Of a DNA stretch of 64,000 bases, positions 23,140 to 34,245 are shown piece by piece; positions within the stretch are counted from its first letter, which is position 1; the number at the start of each line of letters is the position of its first letter. The DNA lies in NCBI GenBank assembly GCA_020465985.1, contig JAANYP010004780.1:612135-676134 (forward strand). Direction: 5' to 3'. The position numbers were made by a program, and so were the translations under genes. The stretch is from Centrapalus pauciflorus (Eukaryota > Streptophyta > Magnoliopsida > Asterales > Asteraceae). The notes under the pieces were generated by a model. It had not been told where the DNA came from. It ran no database searches and was given only the letters and a program-made list of their open reading frames with translations.

Positions 23140-23386
23140 GTTATTGACAAAAAATTAAAAATTGTTGCTATAATTATCGGTTGAAACATAAAACGTTGTT
23201 GCGATTATCGGCGAAATGATAAAAGTTGATGCTATTTATAGCAAGTTTCCATGTCAAAAATGACTATAACCGGTAAAAAAATTACAAAAGTCTTTGCTAC
23301 TAGTGATAAATAATAAATAATATGATTATAAACGGTTAAATACAAAATGTTGTATTTTTTTACATATAACCCTTTTTAAAAAACTA
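23140..23386. mobile_element. Relic of a MULE terminal region
   Basis: The stretch 23270-23386 (CGGTAAAAAAATTACAAAAG, then TAGTGATAAATAATAAATAA, then ATAACCC at the end) follows the same order of words as the right terminal repeat of the complete MULE (CGGTAAAAAAAACAAAAG, then TAATGATAAAAAATAAATAA, then ATAGCCC). Similarity is moderate and no partner arm was found. A further related stretch is at about 58310-58580. Confidence 0.5.
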
Positions 23387-23600
23387 GAAGGTGTAAATGT
23401 TTGTGTTTTTTATAAGTAGACTTGTATATAACTAATTAACATAAATATGAAAAAAAAAAAAAAAAAAATTGTATTGTATGTTAACACTTGAACTTCCATG
23501 CGTTTACCGATGCACACAACATTCTGCAAATGATGTGATATTCACTCGGTGTGTGTGTATGTACGTATAAACTTCCAAATATATAACAAGTAATTATTAA

Positions 23601-24356
23601 AAGGATATTTACGTAAAAAAAATCTTCAAAGTTAAATCATTTTTACAATTAGAACTTCAAATCATTTTTCATTACATAAAAAACTCAAACTGATAAAATC
23701 TCACGGAAATGAGGTATTTTACTAGTTGTACGTAACCGGTTGAAACTCACTTACTACCGTCAACAAGTCACCGGCGACTACAGGAACTTTATCGAAAAAA
23801 ACTTCCGACAAAAAAACACAGATTTGAACAAAGAAATCAACACAAAATGTGGATTTGATTCATAAATCAAAAATACACTTTCAATAAAAAAAAATAAATC
23901 AACAAATATCGATTGTGTGTTCATTAGTTGTTCATACATCTGATTCATTAGTTGAGATTTATTCTTGTTTGATTGTGTATGTATTCAGATGAGTTGATCT
24001 TAAGTTGAGATCTGTTGATGAGTTAGCTTACCGGAGATGACATCCGTATGATTTTTGGATTTGAATTCATGCTTTGTGTTCATCAATTTATGTATCGTAT
24101 TCTTCATCTTTATAATATTTAGATTTTTCTGTATGATTTGGTTACCAGAGATGGGGTTCGTCGGACAAGTGAGTTCGTCGGAGAGGAAGGGTTGGTCAGC
24201 AGATTGTAAACGGTTCATCAGGTGCAAGTCAAAAAAAAAATTTAATCTTATTTTGATAAGTTTTTGTCAATTTGGGATTTTTGTGCAATAAAAATTGTTT
24301 GAATGTTTTAAGCACAAAATTGATCAAACTTCAAAGTTGTTTAGGTAAATTTCCCT
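23601..24356. mobile_element. Non-autonomous element with long inverted ends
   Basis: Left arm AAGGATATTTACGTAAAAAA, then CTTCAAAGTTAAATC and CATTACATAAAAAACTCAAA. The reverse complement of the right arm reads AGGGAAATTTACCTAAACAA, then CTTTGAAGTTTGATC and TATTGCACAAAAATCCCAAA. The interior shares CTCACGGAAATGAG and AACCGGTTGAAA with the element at 27043-27500, so the two are one family. No intact target duplication seen; no coding capacity. Confidence 0.6.
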
Positions 24357-25164
24357 TGCTAAAATGTAAGTACAATAACCTAGTATGTAAAGTTTAAGAA
24401 AAACAAAAAGTACTATACTGTAATTAATATAAAATAATTATTTAGATGTGAATATTTACTATAAAAGTGTTTATTTGTTCAAAGAACATGCATATATAGA
24501 TATGTTTATAAGTTCAATATTCTTAGCAAAATGAAAATATACATAAATGAATATTTTTCAGTGAATTCATACATGAATAGTTTTTTGGTATAACAAAGTA
24601 TTGAAAAAACGGATCAATATTCATTTGGTAATTTTGAATGATAATAAAAGATTTTAGTGAACAATTTGAATTGAAATAATGATTGTTAAATTTCACAAAA
24701 AAAATTCTAAATTAAATATACATCAAACATATAGAACAAACCATAATTACCGATAAATATTTATATATGAACAAATTACTTCTTTACTTCTTCAGATTAT
24801 TTAACTTCTCAAACGATCGTCAGGTGTTTTTTCATGATTTTAATATGTGTTTTATTTAGATATTATATATGGTTATATAATAAAGATACTGCAGGTGGTT
24901 GAGAGCGTTGGCCTTCCACTTTGTTTGAATATTTTTCCGAGTAGAGTAGTAACAATCCACATATCATTATGGCTGTTGCTTGACTGACTTCGGTTTGGTC
25001 ATGGATTTGGTGATCATAATTTCTATAGTTTCAAACTTTAAAGGGTTGATTTTATTATACAAATATTTAAGAGATAATATTTTTTTTATGCTTAAGTACG
25101 TACATTGTGTAGTCATCTTTTATTTTAAGTTTGTATTGGTGTGTTTCTAGCAATTAAAACATTT
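24357..25164. other. AT-rich intergenic sequence
   Basis: No supported feature. Confidence 0.35.
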
Positions 25165-25780
25165 TTTTTAGGTTTATTATGAAAAAAACCAATATGTTTT
25201 CATGATTTTTGCGTTTTCGTCCCTTCATGTTTTTTTTTTTGGAGAATTGTTCAAAATAGCAAGCAACTTTTCTCTTTTTTCTTATTATAACAATCTCGTA
25301 AATTTTGTCACAAATAATGGAACCAACTTTTGGTTTACTTCCGATTATAGCATTTAACCGGTAAACAACAAGTAGGTTGTTATTTCAAACAATATATTAA
25401 ATAATAAAAAAATAAAACTCATTGTCATAATAAGAGAAAAAAATAAAAAGTAGCTTGTTATTTTAACCCTTTTTCACCAGTTAACTGTTGTTGTTTACCG
25501 GTTAAATGTTATAATCAGGAATGAACAAATAGTTGGTTCCTTTGTTTGGTACAAAATTTACGAGATTGCTATAATAAGAAAAAAATAGAAAAGTTGTTTG
25601 TTATTTTAAGCAATTCTCCCTTTTTTTCCAGAAAAGTTCTCAAGTTAAATTTTTATTTTTAGTTTAGTGAAATTTGACTATTAGAACCCAGTTTTAAGTT
25701 TTTAAAAAACATGGTTTACAAATTATAACCGGGCTCTAATAGTCAAATTTCACAAAACCAAAAGTGATGAACATCCAAGA
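25165..25780. mobile_element. Foldback element, second copy, split by a nested insertion
   Basis: It matches the element at 19531-19810: TTTCATGATTTTTGCGTTTT at the left, then after the nested insertion CCAGAAAAGTTCTCAAG, AGTGAAATTTGACTATTAGA, and the mirrored TCTAATAGTCAAATTTCAC. The insertion lies in the T-run between the arms. Confidence 0.6.
25241..25620. mobile_element. Nested element with GGAGAATTG ends
   Basis: The left arm GGAGAATTGTTCAAAATAGC, then CTTATTATAACAATCTCGTA, is mirrored by the right arm, whose complement is GGGAGAATTGCTTAAAATAA, then CTTATTATAGCAATCTCGTA. It is about 380 bp and non-coding. Both flanks are T-runs, so the duplication is not readable. Confidence 0.75.
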
Positions 25781-27042
25781 TTCAAATTTCACTATACACA
25801 ATTACGATGAACATCCAAGATTCCAAAAGTTCGTTCTACTTAATTCCATCAACGGGACTCCAATAAGATATCTAGTTAAAGATGAAAAAACAAGATCATA
25901 CTAAACTCTACTTCAACTAACATAACACAAAGATGAAGATCAAGTTGCATATATACCACATGTCTTTATCTATTATGTGTTATGTGTTTCCGACGATTCA
26001 TGTTATGGTAATCATAAATGCGACAACAAACATTGTTATGAAAGATAAAAATAACACGTTTTTAATTATTTTGTTAAATATATATTTTAGTTCATTATAA
26101 AGAAAATAGTTTTTAAAATATTGACTAGATAAGCAGAAATATAATTATTTTGTAATATACATATAATTTTTTTATTCATCCATTGGTACATCGTGTATAT
26201 ATGTTCAACACCATTTTTCCCAAACCAAAATTCGAAATTAATAATGCATATATAACTTTTATGCATGATATGCTCATAATTATGATTTTCCAATTGATGG
26301 TAAATAACATATATATAGTAGTGATATACCTTAAATTCTTAACATACATGGCAACATTGTTGTATTACAATATGCATCAAGTGATGCATGATGCCTTTAA
26401 AGATTATCAACAAATGTATATTGTATACATATTCATTGAAGATCGTACTTTTAAAATGTAAATTTAATGAAATCATACTTTGCAGTTAGGGGTGACAATT
26501 TTGACCTAACGAGCTGGACAGTTAAATTGATCCGTATTAACAAACTAAGCTAGAACATAAAATAAAAAAAAATTTAATGAAAAGTTATAAAACGATGTAT
26601 CAAACCAAAATTTTCTTTGAAAAAAAATTCAATGTTATGTAAAATTTATAACTTTTAGTCGTCAATTCGTTTGACTCATTTGCTTGAATAAGCCAAAATT
26701 GTTACCTCTATTTGCAATGTACATGTGTGGAGGAATCAGAAACCGAAAAACTAATTGAGTATGTTGTAACCCCTTCAATTCTATTACCTATCGTTTACCG
26801 TCACCGGATAACATCGCTTGCTGAAAAGATGTCCAACTCCTATTAGAGTCAACTAATTTGTGCTGAAGGCTTTTGTTTTTGACATGATGTGCATAGGATT
26901 GCTAAATTTTGCTAGAAAAAGAAAAAGAAAAAAGATGTTCAACTCCTATTAGAGTCAACAAATGGACCATTTGGTTTGCTAAATTTCAAGGAATTCATAG
27001 AATTGATTTCTTGAGATTTTATAGTATAGAAAATTTTGAAAG
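25781..27042. other. AT-rich intergenic sequence
   Basis: No supported gene or element. A short direct duplication (AACATCCAAGATTC twice near 25769-25820, and AACTCCTATTAGAGTCAAC twice near 26836 and 26940) is all that stands out. Confidence 0.4.
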
Positions 27043-27500
27043 GGAAATTTGTGCAAAAAAAAAAAAAAAAACCCTTAAGTTGGATCATTTTTACGATTGA
27101 AATCCCCAATTATTTTCATCGCACAAAAAATCTCCAACTGACTAATACTTATCAAATGATGTTTTTTTTTTAAACCGACTTGCCACGTGATAAACCGGTT
27201 GCAATATACTGATCAACTATTTGTCTCTAGCAAACATTCTCTCTAGTGAATTCACGTGTGTCTTTGTTTTATGATTCAAATCCACATTTATTCTTGATGT
27301 CTTTGTTCAAATCTGTGTTTTTTTGTTGGAATTACTTTTTCGACAAAGTTTCGGTGATCATTGATGACTTATTGACGGTGACATGTGGCTTTCAACCGGT
27401 TACAACTGATAATATCTCATTTCCGTGAGACTTTACCGGTTGAGGGTTTAAATCACAAAAAATGGTCCAACTTAGAAGTTTTTGAAATACATTTAAAAAG
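27043..27500. mobile_element. Non-autonomous element related to 23601-24356
   Basis: Left arm GGGAAATTTGTGCAAAAAA, then TTAAGTTGGATCATTTTTAC. The right arm is mirrored: its complement reads CTTCTAAGTTGGACCATTTT. The interior carries ATTTCCGTGAGACTTTACCG and TTTCAACCGGTTACAACTG, in the reverse orientation to the 23601 copy. Confidence 0.55.
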
Positions 27501-27550
27501 CGAATTTGAAATCCCTTGATTTTAGGATTTCAATATACTCTTGACTCTTA

Positions 27551-27678
27551 GAGGGCGTTCGGTTTGGCTCAATCCGGGGTAATCGGAGGGAAAAGCAATC
27601 AAAATTTATTTTAAACATATACTAAACTTTGACAAAATTCAATTCCTTCAGAAACGTTCCAACGAACCAAATGCTCCC
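27551..27678. mobile_element. Short Tourist-type MITE
   Basis: 128 bp between TTA (27548-27550) and TTA (27679-27681). The ends GAGGGCGTTCGGTTTGG and (complement of the right end) GGGAGCATTTGGTTCG are imperfect inverted repeats. TTA duplications point to the PIF/Harbinger superfamily. Confidence 0.6.
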
Positions 27679-28114
27679 TTAAGGATCTCAAAATCTTATA
27701 AACCTAGAATTTCATAAGATCCATTATAATCCTGCAAACCAATCTCCACCTTATACTCTCTAAACCATATCCTACACTACTACAGTGTGTTATTTCCAGG
27801 AATTCTTGGCTGTAAAAAAAAAAGGGCAGCTAGTTATATGCATTTAAATATGTCTAAATAGTAAATGCACACATATTGTCACATTGATACCATAAACATA
27901 ATTGCAAAAGAGAGACTACTTTTATTTGATCAAACCAGTTGTATTTGTCTAGTGGATCAGCTGCTGACAAAAATGCAACATTCATCCTCATACAATTAAC
28001 TGAAAAAAAAAAAAAAAAAAAAAAAAAACAAGGTATGTACTAGGCAAAGCAAACAGATCAAACGCGAAACCTGGTGTAACTGCTGTAGAATCCGTTTTTG
28101 CCTGATGGATGATA

Positions 28115-31100
28115 TTAGTGTAACCCACTAAGAACCTTCCGGGGATCCAGCTGCCCACTGTAATAACTTGATGACACAGTAGACAGTTCTTGACGACCTT
28201 TCCACTCTTCATGCGGTTTTAAGCTTATTGGATTCTCGATGGCTGCTGCATCCAGGCATAGCATGGTTTTGTAGTCTTCATCACCTAAATCCGGAATTGC
28301 CTTTGCCTTTTTGTCCCAAGGATTCCACACAACTGCATAGCATATGATATGGTAAAAGGTTATGCAAGAATGTCGAGAGCCAAGTGAAGAAACCAGCTTT
28401 AAATATCAGAATACGATGGAAACCTGCATCCACCATGCCTTCTTTACGTAGAACAATTGTTCTCTTTCTCTCATGGTCTATCATGGCAATCTTGGTAGGT
28501 GTGCTTAAGTACACTCGATCAATCTGAAAATAAAACATGATATGGTACGTGGTAAAATGACACAAAACCATTAAACACAGTGTGAAGGATTTGGGCACGA
28601 TAATTCCTTGTTCAAAATAAGGTGAACATATGGACATTCCAAACTTAAAACCAGACACAAATTCTTAGGTGTCATTTGGTTCACGGGATAGAATTTGAAT
28701 GAATTGGAATTTAAATTTAAAGCATTAAAGTGTTTGATAGAGTGTGATAGTGTATATTCTTTAATCTTTGGCCAATGGTGTGTTATGTAATGTTCTAAAT
28801 TGCCTTGCAAATATTTGAATGAATTTACACAAATTTCAGTTTATTCCCATTGTATTCTAAATGTTCATATACACTAAAATAATTTTGATTCCTTTGATTT
28901 CCATTCCATGAGTCAGACGCCTCCTTAGGTGTCGTTTGGCTCACGAATGAAATTTGAATGAATTAGAATTTAAATTTTAAGCATTAAAGTATTAAATATT
29001 GATAGAGTGTGACAGTGTATGTTGTCTAATTTGGCTAATGGTGTGTGACTGTGTGTTATGTAATGTTCTAAATTGATTTGCAAATAGTAAGGAATGATAA
29101 ATTTCTTCAACCATAGAATTTGAATGAATTTACACAAATTTTAGTTTATTCCTTTTTGTATTCTAAAATCTAAATGTTCATCTACACTAAAATAAATTCT
29201 GATTCCTTTCCGTGAACCAAACGCCCACTAGTTTCTTACCTCATCATCGAAGGTAATGGCATCTGCCTGCTCAGTGTACCTTTCTCTCTGTAACATATTG
29301 TCAAAATAGTCAAGTGTCTCCAAGCCCTCAACACGTACTTCACTGCAAATTAAACCAAATTATTGAAACCCATCTGAAAGGAATAGAGGATAAAGCAATT
29401 TCCTGCATAGCTATTATCAACAAACTTAACATATAACCAAGTGCTGAATCAGATGGTAATGTAATTTATAGAAACTCTTTGGATGATCAATCGGAACTAA
29501 TATGAGTTGGATTTGGCAAACCTGACATCTGATACAGAAAAGTAATTACGCAGCGCAATAGTAAATGAGAAGGCTTTGTTATCTAAATTTCTCACACGAG
29601 GGATCAGAGTGAGCTTGCCAGCACCAATCGTGACACGAAGCCGCAACTCAAATCTAAAAAGAGCCATATACAAACAATGATTTACCTCTAAGTTCAAAGT
29701 GACACTCTGGTTTAACAATCAAGCCAAAGGGCCAAAAGGTAACCAAATGTTTCAAGATAAATCTTGAATAAAGTACCTATACGGCCATGTTTTTAGATCC
29801 TCTTCTGTTGATTTCAGTACAAGATCTACCATTGATTGATTGTTAGTTTGAGGCAAGGGCGAAGGATCATCATCTACTGACCATAATCTGTTCCTAGCAA
29901 ATCCGTGCTGCTCCAGTGTACCGAAATTTGCAACCTATAATATGCACATTTTACAGTTCACAACTGCATCATCCAGACAAGAAAAAGAATGATAGAATGC
30001 CTTCTTAGATATGAACCTGAGGAAAGCAAATGGGTATGCCACCTCTTATCGGTTTGGGTGGTTTCCAAACAACCTGCAAACAGAAGATACTCATGATCCA
30101 ATCTTAAAAAACCAGAGAGAGAGAGAGAGGACCCAAACCAGAGAAATGCTATGAAACAATATCCACACAACCTAATTCATGATGGTCAACATACAGACCT
30201 GTAGAGTGTAGGCTGTGTAGCCAGTAGCTAGCATAATAGCATTATTCATTTCAACATAACACACCCGTCAACTACAATAATCTTCTATGGTCCAGTTCTA
30301 TTTGCAACCAATTTTTGCTTATGTTGATAACTTTATTTCTCAAAGGAATGGATAAAAAAATTACATTTTAGTGTAATTGCTCAATTCTTTGCATTCATTC
30401 ACCAAATGCAGAGGATCAAATTAATGAAAATGGAAACCGTTTTCTTTCAACTTTCTTCAATTTCTATGCCGGTATTTGTTTATGTTCCATAATCACAGGT
30501 CAAAATAGCTAACATTACCAATTCCATTCTCTTCAGTTCCTCCATATCAAATGTCCCCTAAACTTTTACATTATAACCAACTTCCACTTGCACCGTCTAC
30601 CTCAATATTGATCCCACATAATCTATAAGCATAATCCTTTAGCTGTCAGGCACCTCATGCAGAATCCTTAATTCCTTATAAAGCCATGGTTGGTTGCTTG
30701 CACACCATCAGATCATTTGAATGTTAACCGTGAAAGTACAGCCTAAATTTGTGCTCCATTCGCTTAAGCAAACACTCAAGCAAATTAGGTACTACTTCAC
30801 TTGATCATTAACTCTTAGACAAGGATCCTTTCTATCTCAACTAGGTCCAGACTTTTTGTCATGGTATTCAATTACTAACATCCCTTTCATTTGGCTAATT
30901 AACATTGTCATAGTTAAATGAAGATGCCATTGTTAGTCCTATTTACTTGATGCTGTGAGTAGTGAAGATATGTCCCATAAACATTACTTAAAAATTGCCA
31001 TGCGGTAATTGATATGAGGTGAAAGTGTGAAACATACAAGCAGAGTACTAGGATATGGACCAAAGCCATGACAGTCACGATATTGCGAGTATGACATTTA

Positions 31101-31958
31101 ACCATCTTGCAAATAAGTGATTAACAGAGTTTGGCTTAAAAAACACTTAACCGGTTCACCTTACTGCTCATGAAAAGTAGCTCTTCTCTCCGTTCATTCT
31201 TCCAAGAAACAACCTGACCCCCATACAAGAGCACCTAAATGGAAAAAAATTATGAAAATCCAAATCATGAACCAGCAAACCCATTTCTAATTTCAATTAA
31301 GAAACAAATAATGGGGATCCTTTCCAAATATTTACTCCGAAATTAAGTCAAATAGCAGCATATGACATATAGAGCTCTTGAATACTAGAAAAGAAGTAAA
31401 TAGAAAGTAAACACATCAAGCATTCAATCTGGTACTCAATGCCCTAGAATTCTGAGTTGCAACAATTGTATGACTTTAATAGTTACCATTGCAGAATCAG
31501 TAAATTAATCATGAACTTGACATGTTCCATCTTTCTAACTCCAAAAAAAAAACAATTTACAAGGTTTGGACAATTTCCCCAATAATTGAGATTATCAATT
31601 CTAAAGTTCTGCAATTCCAGTGATCATCAACTTAAAACAACAATGTTACAAAACATGAAAATCTGAGGCACCAATGCAGCGTCCGCTTTGTTCATCGTTC
31701 AACATGCAATCAACCACTTGCTCTCCCACAAAAAAGTCCTCAAACTTTCCATTTAACATCAAATTTTCTCAAAAACAGTATAATTATAAACGAAATAATC
31801 ATCTAAACATACAAAAACCGCACCAATAGATATAATTTCGAAAGGAAATAAAAAAGAAGAAGAAGTAACGATCAACGAACCTCCGCTGTTGATCCGGTTG
31901 GCTCACGCAATATGACTCTAGGCGATCGATCTCCTTCATTGATGATATTAATCGCCAT
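28115..31958 (-). CDS. Glucose-6-phosphate 1-epimerase-like protein (aldose 1-epimerase fold)
   Basis: Eight exons on the minus strand: 31958-31881, 31234-31160, 30073-30017, 29934-29777, 29653-29522, 29342-29240, 28523-28424 and 28332-28115, all GT-AG, giving 306 aa, a usual length for this plant family. The expected reaction is interconversion of alpha- and beta-glucose 6-phosphate. Diagnostic stretches are RGGIPICFPQFG-like (60-73), EQHGFAR with His80, SEVRVEGLETLDY (167-179), EIDRVYL with Asp203, and CLDAAAIE with Glu267. The catalytic His expected in the HxYF motif is Arg158 here (LRNYF), so activity is open. No signal peptide is visible; cytosolic location is likely. Two MITEs fill most of the intron between exons 6 and 7. 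Confidence 0.93.
28668..28924. mobile_element. Tourist-type MITE in the epimerase intron, copy 1
   Basis: The left end GGTGTCATTTGGTTCACGG follows TTA (28665-28667), and the right end CATGAGTCAGACGCCTCC precedes TTA (28925-28927). The interior has TTTGAATGAATTGGAATTTA. It lies in the intron between exons 6 and 7 of the epimerase-like gene. Confidence 0.75.
28928..29227. mobile_element. Tourist-type MITE in the epimerase intron, copy 2
   Basis: Starts GGTGTCGTTTGGCTCACG after the shared TTA and ends CCGTGAACCAAACGCCCA before CTA. It is a tandem relative of copy 1. Its right end lies 12 bp from the exon 6 border at 29240, close to the donor GTAAGAAAC. Confidence 0.75.
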
Positions 31959-33531
31959 TTGATGTAAAATCCTTCACAGAATCACAGCACAGAAAATCGA
32001 AGAATTCAAAGGGATACGAACGAAAAGGAAGAATTTGACAAAAATGGAATGATAAAAAGGACGTATAGAATCAATGTAAGGACACCGCGGATCCATCCAA
32101 TAAAATACAAAATTTTAAAAACTAAATTATGGAATAATAAAAACAAAATCAAAAGCGATCATCATAAAAATATAATAATACATTACACGTCTTACATTAA
32201 AAAATTAGAACCAATTTATGCTTATTATGAATGGTTTGATTAAAATAAGATATTTAAGGTTAACAACAGAATCGATTCGCTTCGACTTTGAACAACAGGC
32301 CACCAACTATGTGAATATGTGTTTTATATTATTAGAAATTTTATAATTTATAAATAAATCAGTGGTGGATAAACGTCGGACCCTCTTCTGTTCTTACTAA
32401 CTCCGTTCGGGTCAAGTTTAGTAGCTTTATTAACCCGCTTGTGCCCTCCACGTGCTCTTTCCATGTCATCCCTTTGGTGTCATGTCATCAATGGCTTGCT
32501 TTTGTCATGTAGCAAAAGTTAGAACTTAGAAGCGTTTCAATTTACTTTAAAATGCTGTAACAAAAGTTATGCTTTAAGTTTTTTTTACGGTTAATATTGA
32601 AAAATTCCTATCAATTTGTTTATTTATTCGTAGGTTTAGTTCTTAAACTTTTTTTCTTATTTTTTAAGTACCTAAATTATTTTTGCATTATTCAAAAATG
32701 TATATTTAAGCTGTTTGACCAGTTATCAAACAAGTAACCTTAGGTTTTTTACTTGATTAATGTTGGAAAAAACTCACAATCTTTTCATATTTTAGTTATT
32801 AAGTACCTAAACTTTTTATTTTATCAATTCTGTTTTACCGGCTAATCCGGTCAAAAAACACATACTTTTGAATAAGATAAACATAGTTTAAGGACTTAAA
32901 CATTTGGAAAATAAGTTCTGGGGACTTAATTGAAAAAATAAAAAAAATTGATTGGATTTTTTCAACATTAACCCTTTTTTTTACAAGAGTGTGTTATGGG
33001 CACACAATACCAAAACTTATTATAAAAAAGTTGTGAGCTCAGTTTAGTGATCATTCTATAGTCGTGAGGAATTTATATCGTTAATTTTGCATGATTTAGG
33101 TTCATATTTTTTGTTATTTATAAAATTTGTCTTCTCAATTCCTTAAAATGAATATTAAATTTATTAAAATATTAAAAGACACATTAATAATTATATATAA
33201 GTTACACATAATTTAGCACATACAATACTTGATATCACAAAAACTACGCTTAATGAACTCATCTACTTATATCTGTAGGTGTGTGACCACAGAAATTCTG
33301 TAGACATGTATCAAAATCAGTCCAAAGTGACAAAACCAAAAACTTGTTATATGAAACCATCAAATCAAATGACTTGTATCCTAGCGAAACCAATGTGTTA
33401 ATCTGAATTCGAGGTTATGAAACCTCCCAAGCTTGAACTATTCCGACTTCCGTGAGAGGCATAGTCCCTGCCGAATTAATAATCATCTCACTCTATTGTT
33501 CTAACTGGTCCTTTCTTTAAGCCTAAAGAGG
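31959..33531. other. Intergenic region between the epimerase-like and sucrase/ferredoxin-like genes
   Basis: The part next to 31958 should contain the promoter and leader of the epimerase-like gene. The rest is AT-rich. A loosely inverted pair around 32590-32960 (AAAAAATTCCTATCAATTTG-like and TTGATTGGATTTTTTCAACA) may be an old MITE, but the arms are too diverged to call. Confidence 0.35.
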
Positions 33532-33538
33532 GTCATGA

Positions 33539-33917
33539 TGTAAATGAGCCGAGCTATTCGTGAGCTACTCGAGTTCGACTCGTTAAAACTTGAAAAAAGC
33601 TCGAGTTAAACGAGCTCGAGCCTCAAATCGAGCTCATTTAATAAACGAGCTCGAGCTTCACGTATCGAGCTCGCAAGCCTAACCGAGCCTATATATAAAT
33701 ATTTTTTTAAAATTAATAAATATATAATATATAGATTAAATAAATAAAAATAAAAAAGTTATATATAATATATAAAAGATTATATAAATAATGATTAAAA
33801 AACTAAAATATATAATAAACGAGTCGAGCACGAGCCGAGCTCGAGCCCGAGCCTGGTACTTTTAAACGAGCCGAGCTCGAGCTTAAACGGGCTCGGCTCG
33901 GCTCGTTTACACCCCTA
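33539..33917. mobile_element. hAT-type MITE of the GAGCTCGAGC family, left end clipped
   Basis: The right end GGCTCGTTTACACCCCTA is followed by GTCATGAC (33918-33925). On the left, GTCATGA (33532-33538) runs straight into TGTAAATGAGCC, so the expected TAGGGG and one base of the duplication are missing. The interior alternates ACGAGCTCGAGC-type units with a central AT-rich block. It is the sister of the element at 54217-54713. Confidence 0.8.
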
Positions 33918-34245
33918 GTCATGACACTCACGAGCCACACATGAATCGCTCCTAGGCATATATTGGTCCTATGCGTTACTCGACGCATAATGGTCGATCA
34001 AAATCATCTACATTATTCTTTCCAAAAGCATGTATCAACACCAAATGAAAGTAGCTAAACTGGGCCAAGAATAATAGTTTGTACACATCAAACACTATAT
34101 AACAACTGAGAATACAAGGAATGTTCTGTGTTCAGGTATAGTAATTAAGATTCATGGTGTTTGGTATGTGGCTTTTAAGATCTTTTTTACCCGTGTAATC
34201 ATATATTCGTATTCCCCACAAAAGCATACGAGATGTGAGCACATC

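Noticed and set aside
23445..23470. A-run and other homopolymers (also 27055-27072 and 28003-28028) as possible retroposon tails
   Set aside because: No SINE-type A and B boxes or LINE sequence adjoin them. The run at 28003 lies in the presumed 3'UTR of the epimerase-like gene.
30135..31159. Possible extra exon in the large intron of the epimerase-like gene
   Set aside because: The exon chain on either side is in frame and matches the family without it, and no additional conserved stretch was found.
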